A stretch of 64,000 nucleotides of DNA. It comes from Pseudogemmobacter lacusdianii. Lineage in GTDB: Bacteria > Pseudomonadota > Alphaproteobacteria > Rhodobacterales > Rhodobacteraceae. Under the pieces are notes generated by a model, which saw only the letters and a program-made list of their open reading frames with translations, was not told the origin of the DNA and searched no databases. Of the stretch, positions 26,131 through 35,192 are shown in pieces. Made by a program: the position numbers and the translations under genes. Every line of letters begins with the position of its first letter. Position 1 is the stretch's first letter. Where the stretch lies: contig NZ_JAVDBT010000013.1 of assembly GCF_030848395.1 (NCBI RefSeq), positions 62,001 to 126,000 on the forward strand, read 5' to 3'.

Positions 26131-27150
26131 ATGAAAACAATGGCATGGGCCATTGCGCTGACCCTTTCGCCCGCAGGCGCGCAGGCCGAGGGCCATTTGT
26201 CCCTTTACAACTGGCTGGATTACATCTCGCCACAAGTGCTGGTCAAATTCACCGAAGAGACCGGCATCACGGTGCGCTTGGAAAGCTACACCTCGAATGA
26301 GGAGATGCTGGCGAAGATTCAAGCCGGGACGACCAGCTATGACATCGTCTTTCCCTCGGTTCATATGAACGACATCATGTTGCGGCTGGGGCTTTTGGAC
26401 AAAACCGGCATCAACACTCATCCCGATTTCAAAAATATCGACCCAAGTTTCCTGCGCACCAAGCTGGATTCTAAGGGCGAATATTGCCTGCCCTATGCTT
26501 GGGGCACGGTGGGGATTTTCTACAATGAAGCGCAAACCGGCCCCATCGCCAGTTGGGAGGAGTTTTTCGCCATCCCGAAAAAGGGCCTCGGTCCGATCGC
26601 GCTCTTGGATGATAAGCGCGAGGTGCTGGCGATTGGACATTTCGTCAATGGCACCTCGGTCAACAGCACCGATCCCGATGAAATCCGGGCAGCCGCCGAT
26701 TACATCTTGGCGCAAGAGGCACAGATTGCGACCTTTGACTATGAAGCGCCCACCCGGCTGGAAGACGGCCCCTATGTCGCCGCGCAGGCCTATGTTGGGA
26801 TGAATGCGTTCTACCAAGACAGGCCCCAGATCAAATATGTGATCCCCACTGAGGGGGCGACGATGTATCAAGAGAATATGTGTGTGCTGGCCTCGGCGCC
26901 GAACCGCGCGAACGCCATTAAATTTATGGAGTTCTATCTGCGCCCCGAGATCGCGGCGCTGAATGTCTCGCACCAGTTCAACAGCACGCCCAACATCCCC
27001 GCCAATGTGCTAACGCCCGAGGCGATCCGCTCGCAGCCCAGCATCAATGTGCAAGGCGAGACGCATCGGCGGCTGCAAATCTTGGAAGACCTTGGCACGG
27101 CGATTGAACATTATGACCGTGCGTGGAATGCGATCCGGCCCGCGCCTTAA
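26131..27150 (+). CDS. Periplasmic polyamine-type solute-binding protein (PotD/PotF-like)
   Basis: 339 residues with a signal peptide (MKTMAWAIALTLSPAGAQA). The mature start is GHLSLYNWLDYISPQVLVKF, and SYTSNEEMLAKIQAGTTSYD follows, as in PotD/PotF. The frame extends to 25915, but that part crosses tandem repeats and the signal peptide fixes the start at 26131; GCGGAG precedes it. No permease or ATPase gene adjoins, so it would have to use a distant transporter, such as the Pot operon at 32.3-36.3 kb. The P1 peptidase gene follows after 34 nt. Confidence 0.88.
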   Translation: MKTMAWAIALTLSPAGAQAEGHLSLYNWLDYISPQVLVKFTEETGITVRLESYTSNEEMLAKIQAGTTSYDIVFPSVHMNDIMLRLGLLDKTGINTHPDFKNIDPSFLRTKLDSKGEYCLPYAWGTVGIFYNEAQTGPIASWEEFFAIPKKGLGPIALLDDKREVLAIGHFVNGTSVNSTDPDEIRAAADYILAQEAQIATFDYEAPTRLEDGPYVAAQAYVGMNAFYQDRPQIKYVIPTEGATMYQENMCVLASAPNRANAIKFMEFYLRPEIAALNVSHQFNSTPNIPANVLTPEAIRSQPSINVQGETHRRLQILEDLGTAIEHYDRAWNAIRPAP

Positions 27151-27184
27151 GGCCCCGCGCGCCATTGTCCCAAGGAGAGATGAT

Positions 27185-28261
27185 ATGCAACCAAAGCCCC
27201 GCGCCCGCGATCTTGGATTGCCTTTCCCCGGCACGCCCGGCCCCTTGAACGCGATCACCGATGTGCCCGGGGTGGCGGTCGGCTTTTGCACCCTGACCGA
27301 TCCCGCGCGCGACATGCGCACCGGGGTGACGGCGATCCTGCCGCGTCCGGGACATGAACCGCAGCCGGTCTGGGCCGGTCATTATGCGCTAAACGGCAAT
27401 GGCGAGATGACCGGCACGCATTGGATTGACGATGCGGGGTATTTCCTTGGCCCGGTACTGATCACCAACACGCATGGCGTGGGCGCGGCCCATATGGGCG
27501 CGACCCGCTGGATGATCGATCATTACGCGGAATATTTCACCCAGCATCACGCTTGGGCCATGCCGGTGGTGGCCGAGACCTATGACGGGGTGTTGAACGA
27601 TATCAACGCTTTGCATGTAGAGCCTGCGCATGCCATCGCCGCGATCGAAGCGCGTTCGACCGGGCCGGTCGCCGAGGGTTCCTCGGGCGGGGGCAATGGC
27701 ATGATCTGCTATGAGTTCAAGGGCGGCACCGGCACCTCGTCGCGCAGAGTGGCCGTGGGCGGGCAAGATTATACCGTGGCCGCTTTGGTGCAGGCCAATC
27801 ACGGCTTGCGGCCTTGGCTGAACATCCTTGGCCGCCCGGTCGGGGAGCTGATCCCCTATGAGGCCCCGCAAAAGACGGAAATGGGCTCGATCATTGTGGT
27901 GATCGCCACCGACGCACCGCTTTCGGGTCTATCGCTGCGGCAATTGGCCAAGCGCGCCGCGATTGGCATTGGCCGGCATGGCACGCCGGGCGGCAACAGC
28001 TCGGGCGATATCTTTTTGGCCTTTTCGACCGCCAATCCCGGCCCGATGCCGAAATTCGCCGCCCCCTTGGTGCGCAAAGAAGAGCTGACCATTGACCTTC
28101 TCGACCCGCTTTATCTGGCAGCGGTGCAGGCCATCGAGGAGTCGGTGGTCAATGCAATGGTGGCGGGCGAGGATGTCGACACGTTCAAGCCCAAGGGCGG
28201 AACCTGCCGCGCCTTGAACACCGACAGGTTGCGCGAAATTTTCGCAAGCACAAAGGGCTAA
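27185..28261 (+). CDS. P1-family aminopeptidase (DmpA/S58-like)
   Basis: 358-residue autoprocessing N-terminal nucleophile hydrolase. The opening LGLPFPGTPGPLNAITDVPG, then VAVG, is typical. The self-cleavage and nucleophile region is GGTGTSSRR near residues 181-189, and PVAEGSSGGGNGM precedes it. Homologues act on beta-alanyl dipeptides, D-amino acid amides or esters. AAGGAGAG stands before the ATG. It probably forms a two-gene unit with the upstream binding protein, suggesting uptake and hydrolysis of an amide-linked substrate. Confidence 0.9.
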   Translation: MQPKPRARDLGLPFPGTPGPLNAITDVPGVAVGFCTLTDPARDMRTGVTAILPRPGHEPQPVWAGHYALNGNGEMTGTHWIDDAGYFLGPVLITNTHGVGAAHMGATRWMIDHYAEYFTQHHAWAMPVVAETYDGVLNDINALHVEPAHAIAAIEARSTGPVAEGSSGGGNGMICYEFKGGTGTSSRRVAVGGQDYTVAALVQANHGLRPWLNILGRPVGELIPYEAPQKTEMGSIIVVIATDAPLSGLSLRQLAKRAAIGIGRHGTPGGNSSGDIFLAFSTANPGPMPKFAAPLVRKEELTIDLLDPLYLAAVQAIEESVVNAMVAGEDVDTFKPKGGTCRALNTDRLREIFASTKG

Positions 28262-28309
28262 GCCACCGCCATCGCCCCCGGTCTAAATCCTTTCCCAGAA
28301 ACACGAAAT

Positions 28310-28338
28310 TTGACAGTTTGCGGCAGTTCCGCAATAAG
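28310..28338 (+). promoter_or_regulatory. Candidate promoter with internal dyad, upstream of the DoxX pair
   Basis: TTGACA (28310-28315), 17-nt spacer, AATAAG (28333-28338). The spacer and -10 contain the perfect dyad TGCGG-CAGTT-CCGCA (28319-28333), a likely operator. It lies 170 nt ahead of the next gene. Confidence 0.45.
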
Positions 28339-28509
28339 CCCGCCCATTCGTCGCCGAAATCACGCAAATGGGAACTGTCGTGACGTCAGCACGTTTGCGC
28401 CTTGCGACGTCTTCCAATGACGCCCTAGGACACCACCGTCGTGCACTTGCGATCTTCGGGCAGTTCTCATTCTGCCAAATGGCCGCAAGTATTAATGAAT
28501 GGAGCGGCT

Positions 28510-28947
28510 ATGCCTGCACAATTTACGCTGTCCCAGAATACAGTTCGCGCCCTTTTGGTGGTGGTCGGACTGGCTTCCTTGGGCAATATCTACTACCAGT
28601 TGCATATCGCGCCGGGCTGGCAATGGGGCCCCGCCATCGACAAGATGCCGCGCCATGTTGTCACCGATATGCGCACCGCGCTTTATGACGAAGGCAAAGC
28701 CGATTTCGTCAAAGCCGAATATCTCTCGGCCAAGGCCGAGCTGGACCCCGCCCTGTTCCCTGAGCTGGAAGCCGGCGTGACCGCGAAATCCACCCTGCTG
28801 CGCCCGCTTTTGGGGGACGGCCGTCAGGTGACGGCGGTGCATCAGCTTGAAATCAACGGCACCACCCGGACCGTGGTCGATATCATCGACATCGGCGCCC
28901 GCGGTGGCCGCATTGATTCCATCCAGCGTTACATCGCTCAGAACTGA
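28510..28947 (+). CDS. Hypothetical membrane-anchored protein
   Basis: 145 residues, not recognised with confidence. One N-terminal membrane helix (ALLVVVGLASLGNIYYQL, about 12-30) is followed by a soluble domain of about 110 residues. The end VVDIIDIGARGGRIDSIQRY resembles the last strands of NTF2/SnoaL-like folds; this is a weak guess. The ATG at 28510 has GGAG before it; the frame further upstream is not needed. The DoxX-like gene starts 8 nt after its stop, so the two form an operon. Confidence 0.7.
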   Translation: MPAQFTLSQNTVRALLVVVGLASLGNIYYQLHIAPGWQWGPAIDKMPRHVVTDMRTALYDEGKADFVKAEYLSAKAELDPALFPELEAGVTAKSTLLRPLLGDGRQVTAVHQLEINGTTRTVVDIIDIGARGGRIDSIQRYIAQN

Positions 28948-28955
28948 GGCGCATC

Positions 28956-29486
28956 ATGAACAAGAACATCACCTTTGATCTGAGCCTTGGCACCCTGGGC
29001 AAGGTTATCTTGCATTTCTTCCGCCTTTACCTTGGCGGCTGGATGATCATCTCGGGCACCTCTTACTGGCTGACCCAAGCTGGCGCCGCGCCGATCTTCC
29101 CGCAGCCCGTGGGCAATATGCCGCTTTCGTCGCAAATGCTGGTCACCATGATCGAGGTTGGCCTTTTCGACATCGTCAAAACGCTGGAAATCGTTTGCGG
29201 CGTTCTGTTGATGCTGAACCGGATGATGCCTTTGGCCATCGTGCTGGCTTTGCCGATCTCGGGCGTGGTTTGGTATAATGCGATCGTGCTCAATCTGCGC
29301 ACCGATCGGCTGTTCTCGCCCACCTATATGGGCGTGATGTGCTTCTACATGTCGATCGTCTTGGCCTTTGGATATCTGCGCCACTTCGCGCCCTTGTTCA
29401 CTTGGAAAAGCCGCATCGGCCATGTCTCGGAGGTGAAAACCATCTTCGAAGCAATGCGCCGCGACGAGACCGTCGACCCGCGCTAA
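28956..29486 (+). CDS. DoxX-like membrane protein
   Basis: 176 residues with about four membrane helices (FRLYLGGWMIISGTSYWL, LFDIVKTLEIVCGVLLML, LAIVLALPISGVVWYNAIVL, GVMCFYMSIVLAFGYL). The layout and the motif VKTLEIVCGVLL fit the DoxX/DoxD-like family, whose members act in redox or quinone-linked membrane processes. The function here is unknown. It pairs with the membrane-anchored protein just upstream and ends at a strong terminator. Confidence 0.75.
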   Translation: MNKNITFDLSLGTLGKVILHFFRLYLGGWMIISGTSYWLTQAGAAPIFPQPVGNMPLSSQMLVTMIEVGLFDIVKTLEIVCGVLLMLNRMMPLAIVLALPISGVVWYNAIVLNLRTDRLFSPTYMGVMCFYMSIVLAFGYLRHFAPLFTWKSRIGHVSEVKTIFEAMRRDETVDPR

Positions 29487-29505
29487 ACCGCGACCTTCAA
29501 AACTT

Positions 29506-29540
29506 AAAAGCGCCCAAGCCCCAAGCTTGGGCGCTTTTTT
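29506..29540 (+). terminator. Terminator after the DoxX pair
   Basis: Perfect 11-bp stem AAGCGCCCAAG / CTTGGGCGCTT with a 7-nt loop and a following T-run. Confidence 0.9.
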
Positions 29541-29776
29541 ATGGGCTATGCGCCCGTGCCGCGGCCCGGCAAGGGTAAGCAAAGTTGACTAATCCGGTTG
29601 GTTTTGCCATGACGCCCCCGTGATCCTTCGGTCACGCCGCCAGCCCGTTTGCCAGCACCCAAATTCCAACAGCTGCCAAAGCCAAGCGACCTTGCCTGCC
29701 GGATCCGCCTCAAGCGCATCCGCAGCCGGGCCATCCATTGCTTTGACAACGGGCGGCACAGTCTAGGAACGACGCA

Positions 29777-31501
29777 ATGGCCTCTGGCTTTCGCATGACC
29801 CTGCTTCGCGCGGTTCGATTGGCGCGGATTGCGGCCGGGGGGCCCGGTGCATGGTGGGGGATCGGCCTTTACGCCCTTGTTCTGGCGCTGAACTTTGTTG
29901 GCGTCTGGGTCGCGGTGCGGATGATCGCTTGGAACAAGCATTTCTTCGATGCGCTTGAGGCGATGGATGCGGCTGAGGCGATCCGGCAGGTCGGCATTTT
30001 CTTCCTTCTGGTCGGGCTTTCCGCCGCCAGCTGGCTGGCCGCCGATTGGTTCCGCAAGCAGCTTTTGATCCGCTGGCGGGCGCGGCTGACCGCCGAGGCC
30101 TTGGACCTTTGGGTCGGCAACCGCGCTTATTGGCTGTTGCGGCCGGGTTTTGGCCAGACCGCGATCGACAACCCCGATCAGCGCGTGGCCGAGGATTGTC
30201 GGATCTATGTCAGCCGGCTCTTGGAATTCACGCTTGAGCTGACCTCTCAAATCGTCTCGCTCTTTTCCTTCGTCGCCATCCTGTGGTCGCTGTCGACCTT
30301 CGCGCTCAGCTTCACCGCCTTTGGCTTTGAGGTCACGATCCCGCGCTATATGTTCTGGCTGGCGCCGATCTATGCGGTCATCGCCACGCTGATCACTCAC
30401 GGTCTCGGCCGCCCGCTGAAGGCGCGGTATTTTGAACGTGAGAAGGTCGAGGCTGACTTCCGCCATGCCCTGATCGGCTTGCGCGACCGCGCCGATTCGG
30501 TGGCGCAAGGCGGCGGGGAAGAGGCCGAGCGCCGCCTCCTCGACAGCCGCTTTGCCGCGATCCGGGGCAATTGGCAGCGCATCATGCGGGTCGAGCTTTT
30601 GCAGGGCCTGTTCACCCGGCCCTATACGCAAACCGTGCTGCGGGTGCCGACCTTCTTCGCATTACCCGCCTATCTGGCAGGCGCGGCAACGCTGGGGGGG
30701 TTGATGCAACTCGCCTCGGCCTTTTCCAATGTCACCACGACGCTCAGCTGGTTTTTGTTCAATTACCGTGACTTGGCCGAGTTCGTCGCGGTTTGTGAGC
30801 GTTTGGACGGCTTGATGCAGGCCGCGAAAGCCCCCACCCCCTTGGCAGGCGCGCCGCGTGATATCAAACGCGGGGTCTCGAATGATGGTGCCGTGCGGCT
30901 GTCCGGGTTGCAACTCGCCACGCCGGATGGGCGCTGGCTCGATAAGGTGCCGGACCGGGTGATCCGCCCCGGCCAAACACTTTTGATCACCGGCAGCTCT
31001 GGCCAAGGCAAGACCACGCTTTTGGCCGCCATTGCAGGGCTTTGGCCTTGGGGCATCGGCAGGGTCGAACGCCCCGCCGGGCGCTTCCTTTTCCTGCCCG
31101 CCGGCGCGCCTGTGCTGGGCGATGGGCTGGCCGGTGCCGCCTGCCACCCCTTGGATCCTGCCAGCCAAGACCCCGCGCGGATCGCCGCTGTGCTTGACCG
31201 GCTGGGCCTTGGCCACCGCTTGCTCAGCGACACGCCCGAGGCCGCTTTGGCCGGTCTTTCGATGGGCGAACGGCAGCGCTTGGGCCTTGCCCGCGCGGTC
31301 CTGAACCACCCCGATTGGCTTTTGATGGATGAGGCAACCTCGGCGCTTGATCCCGCATCCGAGGCCGATCTGCTGACATGGCTGCGCGCCGAGCTGCCGC
31401 AGACCAGCATCCTCGTCGTCGCCCATCGCAAGCCCTTGGGTCTTGCCACCGATGACGCTTTGCGGATCGGCCCGGCGGATCGCTCAGAAGACCTTGCCTG
31501 A
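29777..31501 (+). CDS. ABC transporter, fused permease and ATPase (SbmA/YddA-like)
   Basis: 574-residue half-transporter. The membrane domain of about 330 residues contains the ABC_membrane_2 signatures WRARLTAEALDLWV and NPDQRVAEDCR, and EREKVEADFRHALIGLRD. The ATPase domain has Walker A GSSGQGKTT (406-414), signature LSMGERQR (from 494) and Walker B WLLMDEATSALD. Proteins of this kind (YddA, ABCD-like) export or import peptides, cobalamin or acyl-CoA. The substrate cannot be named. It is monocistronic, with about 236 nt of unremarkable sequence upstream. Confidence 0.87.
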   Translation: MASGFRMTLLRAVRLARIAAGGPGAWWGIGLYALVLALNFVGVWVAVRMIAWNKHFFDALEAMDAAEAIRQVGIFFLLVGLSAASWLAADWFRKQLLIRWRARLTAEALDLWVGNRAYWLLRPGFGQTAIDNPDQRVAEDCRIYVSRLLEFTLELTSQIVSLFSFVAILWSLSTFALSFTAFGFEVTIPRYMFWLAPIYAVIATLITHGLGRPLKARYFEREKVEADFRHALIGLRDRADSVAQGGGEEAERRLLDSRFAAIRGNWQRIMRVELLQGLFTRPYTQTVLRVPTFFALPAYLAGAATLGGLMQLASAFSNVTTTLSWFLFNYRDLAEFVAVCERLDGLMQAAKAPTPLAGAPRDIKRGVSNDGAVRLSGLQLATPDGRWLDKVPDRVIRPGQTLLITGSSGQGKTTLLAAIAGLWPWGIGRVERPAGRFLFLPAGAPVLGDGLAGAACHPLDPASQDPARIAAVLDRLGLGHRLLSDTPEAALAGLSMGERQRLGLARAVLNHPDWLLMDEATSALDPASEADLLTWLRAELPQTSILVVAHRKPLGLATDDALRIGPADRSEDLA

Positions 31502-31522
31502 AAAAAAAATCGGGCGGAGCGC

Positions 31523-32296
31523 TTAAAGGCTCTCCGCCCCGTCGATCACCAAAGCATGGCCGGTCATAAAGCTTGACCGGTCCGAGGCGAGGTAAAGCAC
31601 CGCCTCGCCAATCTCCTCCGCCGTGCCAAAGCGCCCCAAGGGGATTTGCCCCGCCACATAACGCTCCAGCCCAGCGCGCCCCCCCATCTGCGCCTCAAAG
31701 CCGGCGTTGAAGACGGTGTCCACGAAGCCCGGACACAAAGCATTGCAGCGGATCTTATGGGGCGCGAAGTCGACTGCGATCTGGCGCACCATCGCAATCA
31801 CCGCATGTTTGGTGGTGCAATAGGCCAACATCTCACGGTCATATTGCACCCCGGAATTCGAAGACGTGACGATGATCGACCCGGCCTTTTGCGGCAGCAT
31901 CACCGCCATCGCCGCCTGTGCTGCCACAAAATGCGCCCGCACATTCAGCCGCCAAGAGAGATCCATATCCTCTGCCGTAATCTGATCGAGCCGCCCCGGC
32001 ACCTGCACCCCGGCATGGGAATGCAGCACATCCAACCGCCCGTGCCGCGCCGCGACATCCGCGATCCTTCCCTGCAAAGCGGCATCATCACTGACGTCTA
32101 AGCCATGCCCCTCGGCCTGTCCGCCCGCCAGGCGGATCTCCTCGGCCACCGCCTTGGCCCGCGAAGCGTCAAGGTCCGTGACCACGACCAAAGCCCCGGC
32201 CCGCGCCATGGCCAAGCAGCCCGCCCGACCGATCCCCGCGCCACCCGCCGTCACCACAGCCACCCGGCCCTGCAACTCCATTCCCGACTGCTCCAT
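31523..32296 (-). CDS. Short-chain dehydrogenase/reductase at the end of the Pot-type operon
   Basis: 257-residue classical SDR. The NAD(P) motif TAGGAGIGRAG has an unusual first part, and the catalytic Ser (TSSNSG) and Tyr-x3-Lys (YCTTK) are present. The usual structural NNAG motif reads SHAG, so a conserved Asn is lost. The Asp after beta-strand 2 (VVTDLDASR) suggests NAD(H) preference. The ATG at 32296 lies 2 nt past the permease stop; a second ATG at 32281 is possible. It may oxidise an alcohol or aldehyde derived from the transported solute. Confidence 0.88.
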   Translation of the reverse strand: MEQSGMELQGRVAVVTAGGAGIGRAGCLAMARAGALVVVTDLDASRAKAVAEEIRLAGGQAEGHGLDVSDDAALQGRIADVAARHGRLDVLHSHAGVQVPGRLDQITAEDMDLSWRLNVRAHFVAAQAAMAVMLPQKAGSIIVTSSNSGVQYDREMLAYCTTKHAVIAMVRQIAVDFAPHKIRCNALCPGFVDTVFNAGFEAQMGGRAGLERYVAGQIPLGRFGTAEEIGEAVLYLASDRSSFMTGHALVIDGAESL

Positions 32297-32298
32297 GG

Positions 32299-33102
32299 TT
32301 AACGCGCCCGCCGCCGCAACATCATCTGCGCGGTGATCAGCACCAAGAGCGAGGCGACCAGCACCATCGTGCCAATGGCGTTGATCTCGGGCGTAACCCC
32401 CCGGCGGATCGAGGAAAAAACATAGATCGGCAGGGTCGTCTCGGACCCGGCAACGAAGAAGGCGATGATGAAATCGTCAAAGCTAAAGGTGAAGGCCAGA
32501 AGGAAGCCGGCCAGCACCGCCGGAGCGATCTGCGGCAAAGTCACCTGAAGGAACGTCCGCATCGGCGGCGCGCCCAGATCGGCCGAAGCCTCAAGCAAAG
32601 CGCGGTCCATGCCTTGCAACCGGGCCCGCACGATCACCACCACCAGCGCCATGGTGAACATGCCATGCGCCGCGATGAGAGAGCCTTTGCCAAGGCCAAG
32701 CTGCGGGGCCTCGGCCCCAAATGCCTGCAAGAGGAGCGGGTTCACAGCGTCAAACACCGTGACCAAAGCGATCAAAGTGGCAATGCCGATCACGATCCCC
32801 GGCACCATCACCGCCACATAAAGGGCCGCATCGTAAAGCATCCGCGCGCGGCCTCGCATCCCCTGCAGGGCCACCGCCGCCAGAGTGCCGCAAAGCGTGG
32901 CCAAAGTGGCCGAGATCAAAGCAACGGTGAAACTGGTCTTCAAGGCCCCGATCACAAAGGGATTATCCAAAGCCTTGCCATACCATTGCAGCGAAAAGCC
33001 CGTGAGCTGCGCCGCATGCCGCCCGGCATTGAAGGAAAAAAGCGCAATGATCCCGATCGGGATGTAAAGGAACAGGTAAACCGCCAGCGCGTAAAGCCGC
33101 AT
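32299..33102 (-). CDS. Polyamine-type ABC permease, PotC-like
   Basis: 267-residue inner-membrane permease with about six helices. It has the coupling (EAA-type) loop ASADLGAPPMRTFLQVTLPQ and the PotC-like end FDDFIIAFFVAGSETTLPIY. Together with the PotB-, PotD- and PotA-like genes it completes an importer for spermidine, putrescine or a related amine. Its stop is 2 nt from the SDR start. Confidence 0.92.
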   Translation of the reverse strand: MRLYALAVYLFLYIPIGIIALFSFNAGRHAAQLTGFSLQWYGKALDNPFVIGALKTSFTVALISATLATLCGTLAAVALQGMRGRARMLYDAALYVAVMVPGIVIGIATLIALVTVFDAVNPLLLQAFGAEAPQLGLGKGSLIAAHGMFTMALVVVIVRARLQGMDRALLEASADLGAPPMRTFLQVTLPQIAPAVLAGFLLAFTFSFDDFIIAFFVAGSETTLPIYVFSSIRRGVTPEINAIGTMVLVASLLVLITAQMMLRRRAR

Positions 33103-33111
33103 CCCCGCCCC

Positions 33112-33963
33112 CTACATCAACGCCACATCATCGCGCCCGCCCGACAGCCGTTTCATGGCCCTCAGGTACAGCGTGACGGTGACCAGCATCACCAGCACCA
33201 AAGTGGCGGCCACCGCCGCGCCAAAGGGCCAGTTGCGCGATTGCAAGAAGAGGTCGACCAGCGCATTGCCAACGAAAAACACCTTTCCGCCGCCCAAGAT
33301 CTGCGGGATCAGGAATTCGCCCATCAACAAGATGAAAACCAGCATCGAGCCGGTGGCCACTCCGGAAAGCGAGAGCGGCAAAGAGACCTGCAAGAAGGTG
33401 CGGAAGGGCGGGCTGCCAAGATCGCTCGAGGCCTCAAGCAGCTTTTTGTCCAGCTTTTCCAAGGCGACATAGATCGGAAAGACCATCAGCGGCAGATAGC
33501 CGTAGACAATCCCCACCATCACCGCGAAAGGCGTGTTGATGAGACGCGGCTTGCCCATCCCAAGCTCGGCAATCAGGCTGGGCAGGCCGTTGCCGCCAAG
33601 AATCTGGATCCAAGCGTAAGAGCGGATCAGGATCGAGGTCCAGAATGGCACGATCACCAAGATCAACAGCAAGGTCCGCCAGCGCGGATCGGCCTTGATC
33701 GCAAGGAAATAGGCCAAGGGCCAAGCAATGATAAGGCAGGTGAGCGTGCCCAAAGGCGCCAGCACCAGCGTGTTTTGAAACGCCGCCCAGCGCGCGCCGA
33801 GGTTGGCGTAATTCTCCAAGGAAAGGGCGGGGACGTAACCGCCCGCCGCCCCCCTTGTGCCGAAGCTGAAGACCAAAACGACCACCAATGGCAGCACCAG
33901 CATGCACAGCAGCCAAGCTGTTGCAGGGGCTAGGAAAAGACTGGTGCGCAAGGATGGTCGCAT
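33112..33963 (-). CDS. Polyamine-type ABC permease, PotB-like
   Basis: 283-residue permease partner of the PotC-like protein. The coupling loop is EASSDLGSPPFRTFLQVSLP, and a typical PotB motif is PFWTSILIRSYAWIQILG. Six helices are visible. The gene is tightly packed, 4 nt behind the binding-protein gene and 9 nt ahead of the PotC-like gene. Confidence 0.92.
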   Translation of the reverse strand: MRPSLRTSLFLAPATAWLLCMLVLPLVVVLVFSFGTRGAAGGYVPALSLENYANLGARWAAFQNTLVLAPLGTLTCLIIAWPLAYFLAIKADPRWRTLLLILVIVPFWTSILIRSYAWIQILGGNGLPSLIAELGMGKPRLINTPFAVMVGIVYGYLPLMVFPIYVALEKLDKKLLEASSDLGSPPFRTFLQVSLPLSLSGVATGSMLVFILLMGEFLIPQILGGGKVFFVGNALVDLFLQSRNWPFGAAVAATLVLVMLVTVTLYLRAMKRLSGGRDDVALM

Positions 33964-33967
33964 GGGC

Positions 33968-35113
33968 TTAGGCCGCCTTGAACCGCGCCATGATCTCGGC
34001 GCGCTCGGGGTTCGTCAGGGTCACCGCCGCGCCAAATTCCAGCGCGTTCAGCAGATCCGCCGCCGGGTAAAGGATCTCGCTGTTGCGCATCTCTTCCGGC
34101 AGCAAAGCATCCACGCGGGAATCGCCCGTGGGATAGCCGTGGAACAAAGCCTCTTTCGCGGCCATCTGCGGCTCAAGAAGGAAGTTGATCAGCGCATAGG
34201 CCGCTGCCTTATTCGGGGCCGAGGTCGGGATGGTGAAGAAATCTGACCAAAGCTCGCCGCCTTCGGTGCCGAGCACATAGAGGATTTCCGGCATATCGCG
34301 CTGCAATTGCACCGCATCCCCGGTCCAGCACATCGACATCGACGCATCGCCCGAACGCATCGAGGGCTGGTAGTCCGAGTTGATCGCAAAGAGATGCGGC
34401 TTGGCCTCGATCAGCAGCTTCTCGGCATCGGCCAGCTCTGCACTGTCGACCGAGTTGAAGGAATAGCCGTAATATTTCAACGCATTGCCGATGGCGGTCA
34501 GCTGATAGTCATGCACCATCGCCCGGCCCGAAAGCTTGTCGCGCGCCAGATCCCAGAAGTCCTTCCAGCTCTTAGCCTCGGCCCCCTCCAGATCATTGCT
34601 GTTCACGCAATAGCCGGTGGTGCCGATGTTGCGCGGGATCGCATAGGTCTTGCCATCGATCACGCCGGGATCGGCAAAGCGCGGATCAGTGGCGGCGCGG
34701 TCGAAATTCGGGATCTGCGTAAGATCCAGCTCTTGGATGATCCCCTCTTCGACATAAGTCGAGATGGTGTAATTCGTCGCCACCACCACATCCCAGCCCG
34801 TCGCGCCCGCCTGCAACTTGGCCAGCATCTCTTCGTTCGAGCCGAAAACATTCACATCCACCGCCGCGCCGGTGGCGTCGCGGAAGGCGTCCAGATTGGC
34901 CGGATCATGGTAATTCGGCCAAGTGGCAATCCCCACGCGGTCGCCAATGGCTTGCGCGAAGGCCCGGCCCGGCAGGCTTGCGGCCAAGAGGCTTGTCGCC
35001 GCGCCGATCCCGGTCACCGCCAGAAAATGCCGCCGCGAGATCGAGCCTTTGCGCAAGCTTTCCAGATGGGTCAGGAACTCTTTCGCCGGGATATGATCAC
35101 GATATTTGGTCAT
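33968..35113 (-). CDS. Polyamine-type periplasmic binding protein, PotD-like (Tat signal)
   Basis: 381-residue binding protein with a twin-arginine signal (SISRRHFLAVTGIGAATSLL), so it is exported folded. The mature domain has GIATWPNYHDPANLDAFRD and VFGSNEEMLAKLQAGATGWD, as in PotD. AGGGAGA stands before the ATG at 35113; the longer frame to 35284 is rejected because it overlaps the PotA-like gene. It is the second gene of the operon. Confidence 0.92.
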   Translation of the reverse strand: MTKYRDHIPAKEFLTHLESLRKGSISRRHFLAVTGIGAATSLLAASLPGRAFAQAIGDRVGIATWPNYHDPANLDAFRDATGAAVDVNVFGSNEEMLAKLQAGATGWDVVVATNYTISTYVEEGIIQELDLTQIPNFDRAATDPRFADPGVIDGKTYAIPRNIGTTGYCVNSNDLEGAEAKSWKDFWDLARDKLSGRAMVHDYQLTAIGNALKYYGYSFNSVDSAELADAEKLLIEAKPHLFAINSDYQPSMRSGDASMSMCWTGDAVQLQRDMPEILYVLGTEGGELWSDFFTIPTSAPNKAAAYALINFLLEPQMAAKEALFHGYPTGDSRVDALLPEEMRNSEILYPAADLLNALEFGAAVTLTNPERAEIMARFKAA

Positions 35114-35192
35114 CTTAGTCTCCCTGATGTTGGTTTTGCTGCCGGGTTGCACCCGATCTGTGGTCATTGTTTGGGGCCTCTGCCCCGCCGTC

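Noticed and set aside
32614-33933. 439-codon plus-strand frame opposite the Pot-type permeases
   Set aside because: Low-complexity His/Gln/Arg-rich shadow; the permease motifs on the other strand are unmistakable.
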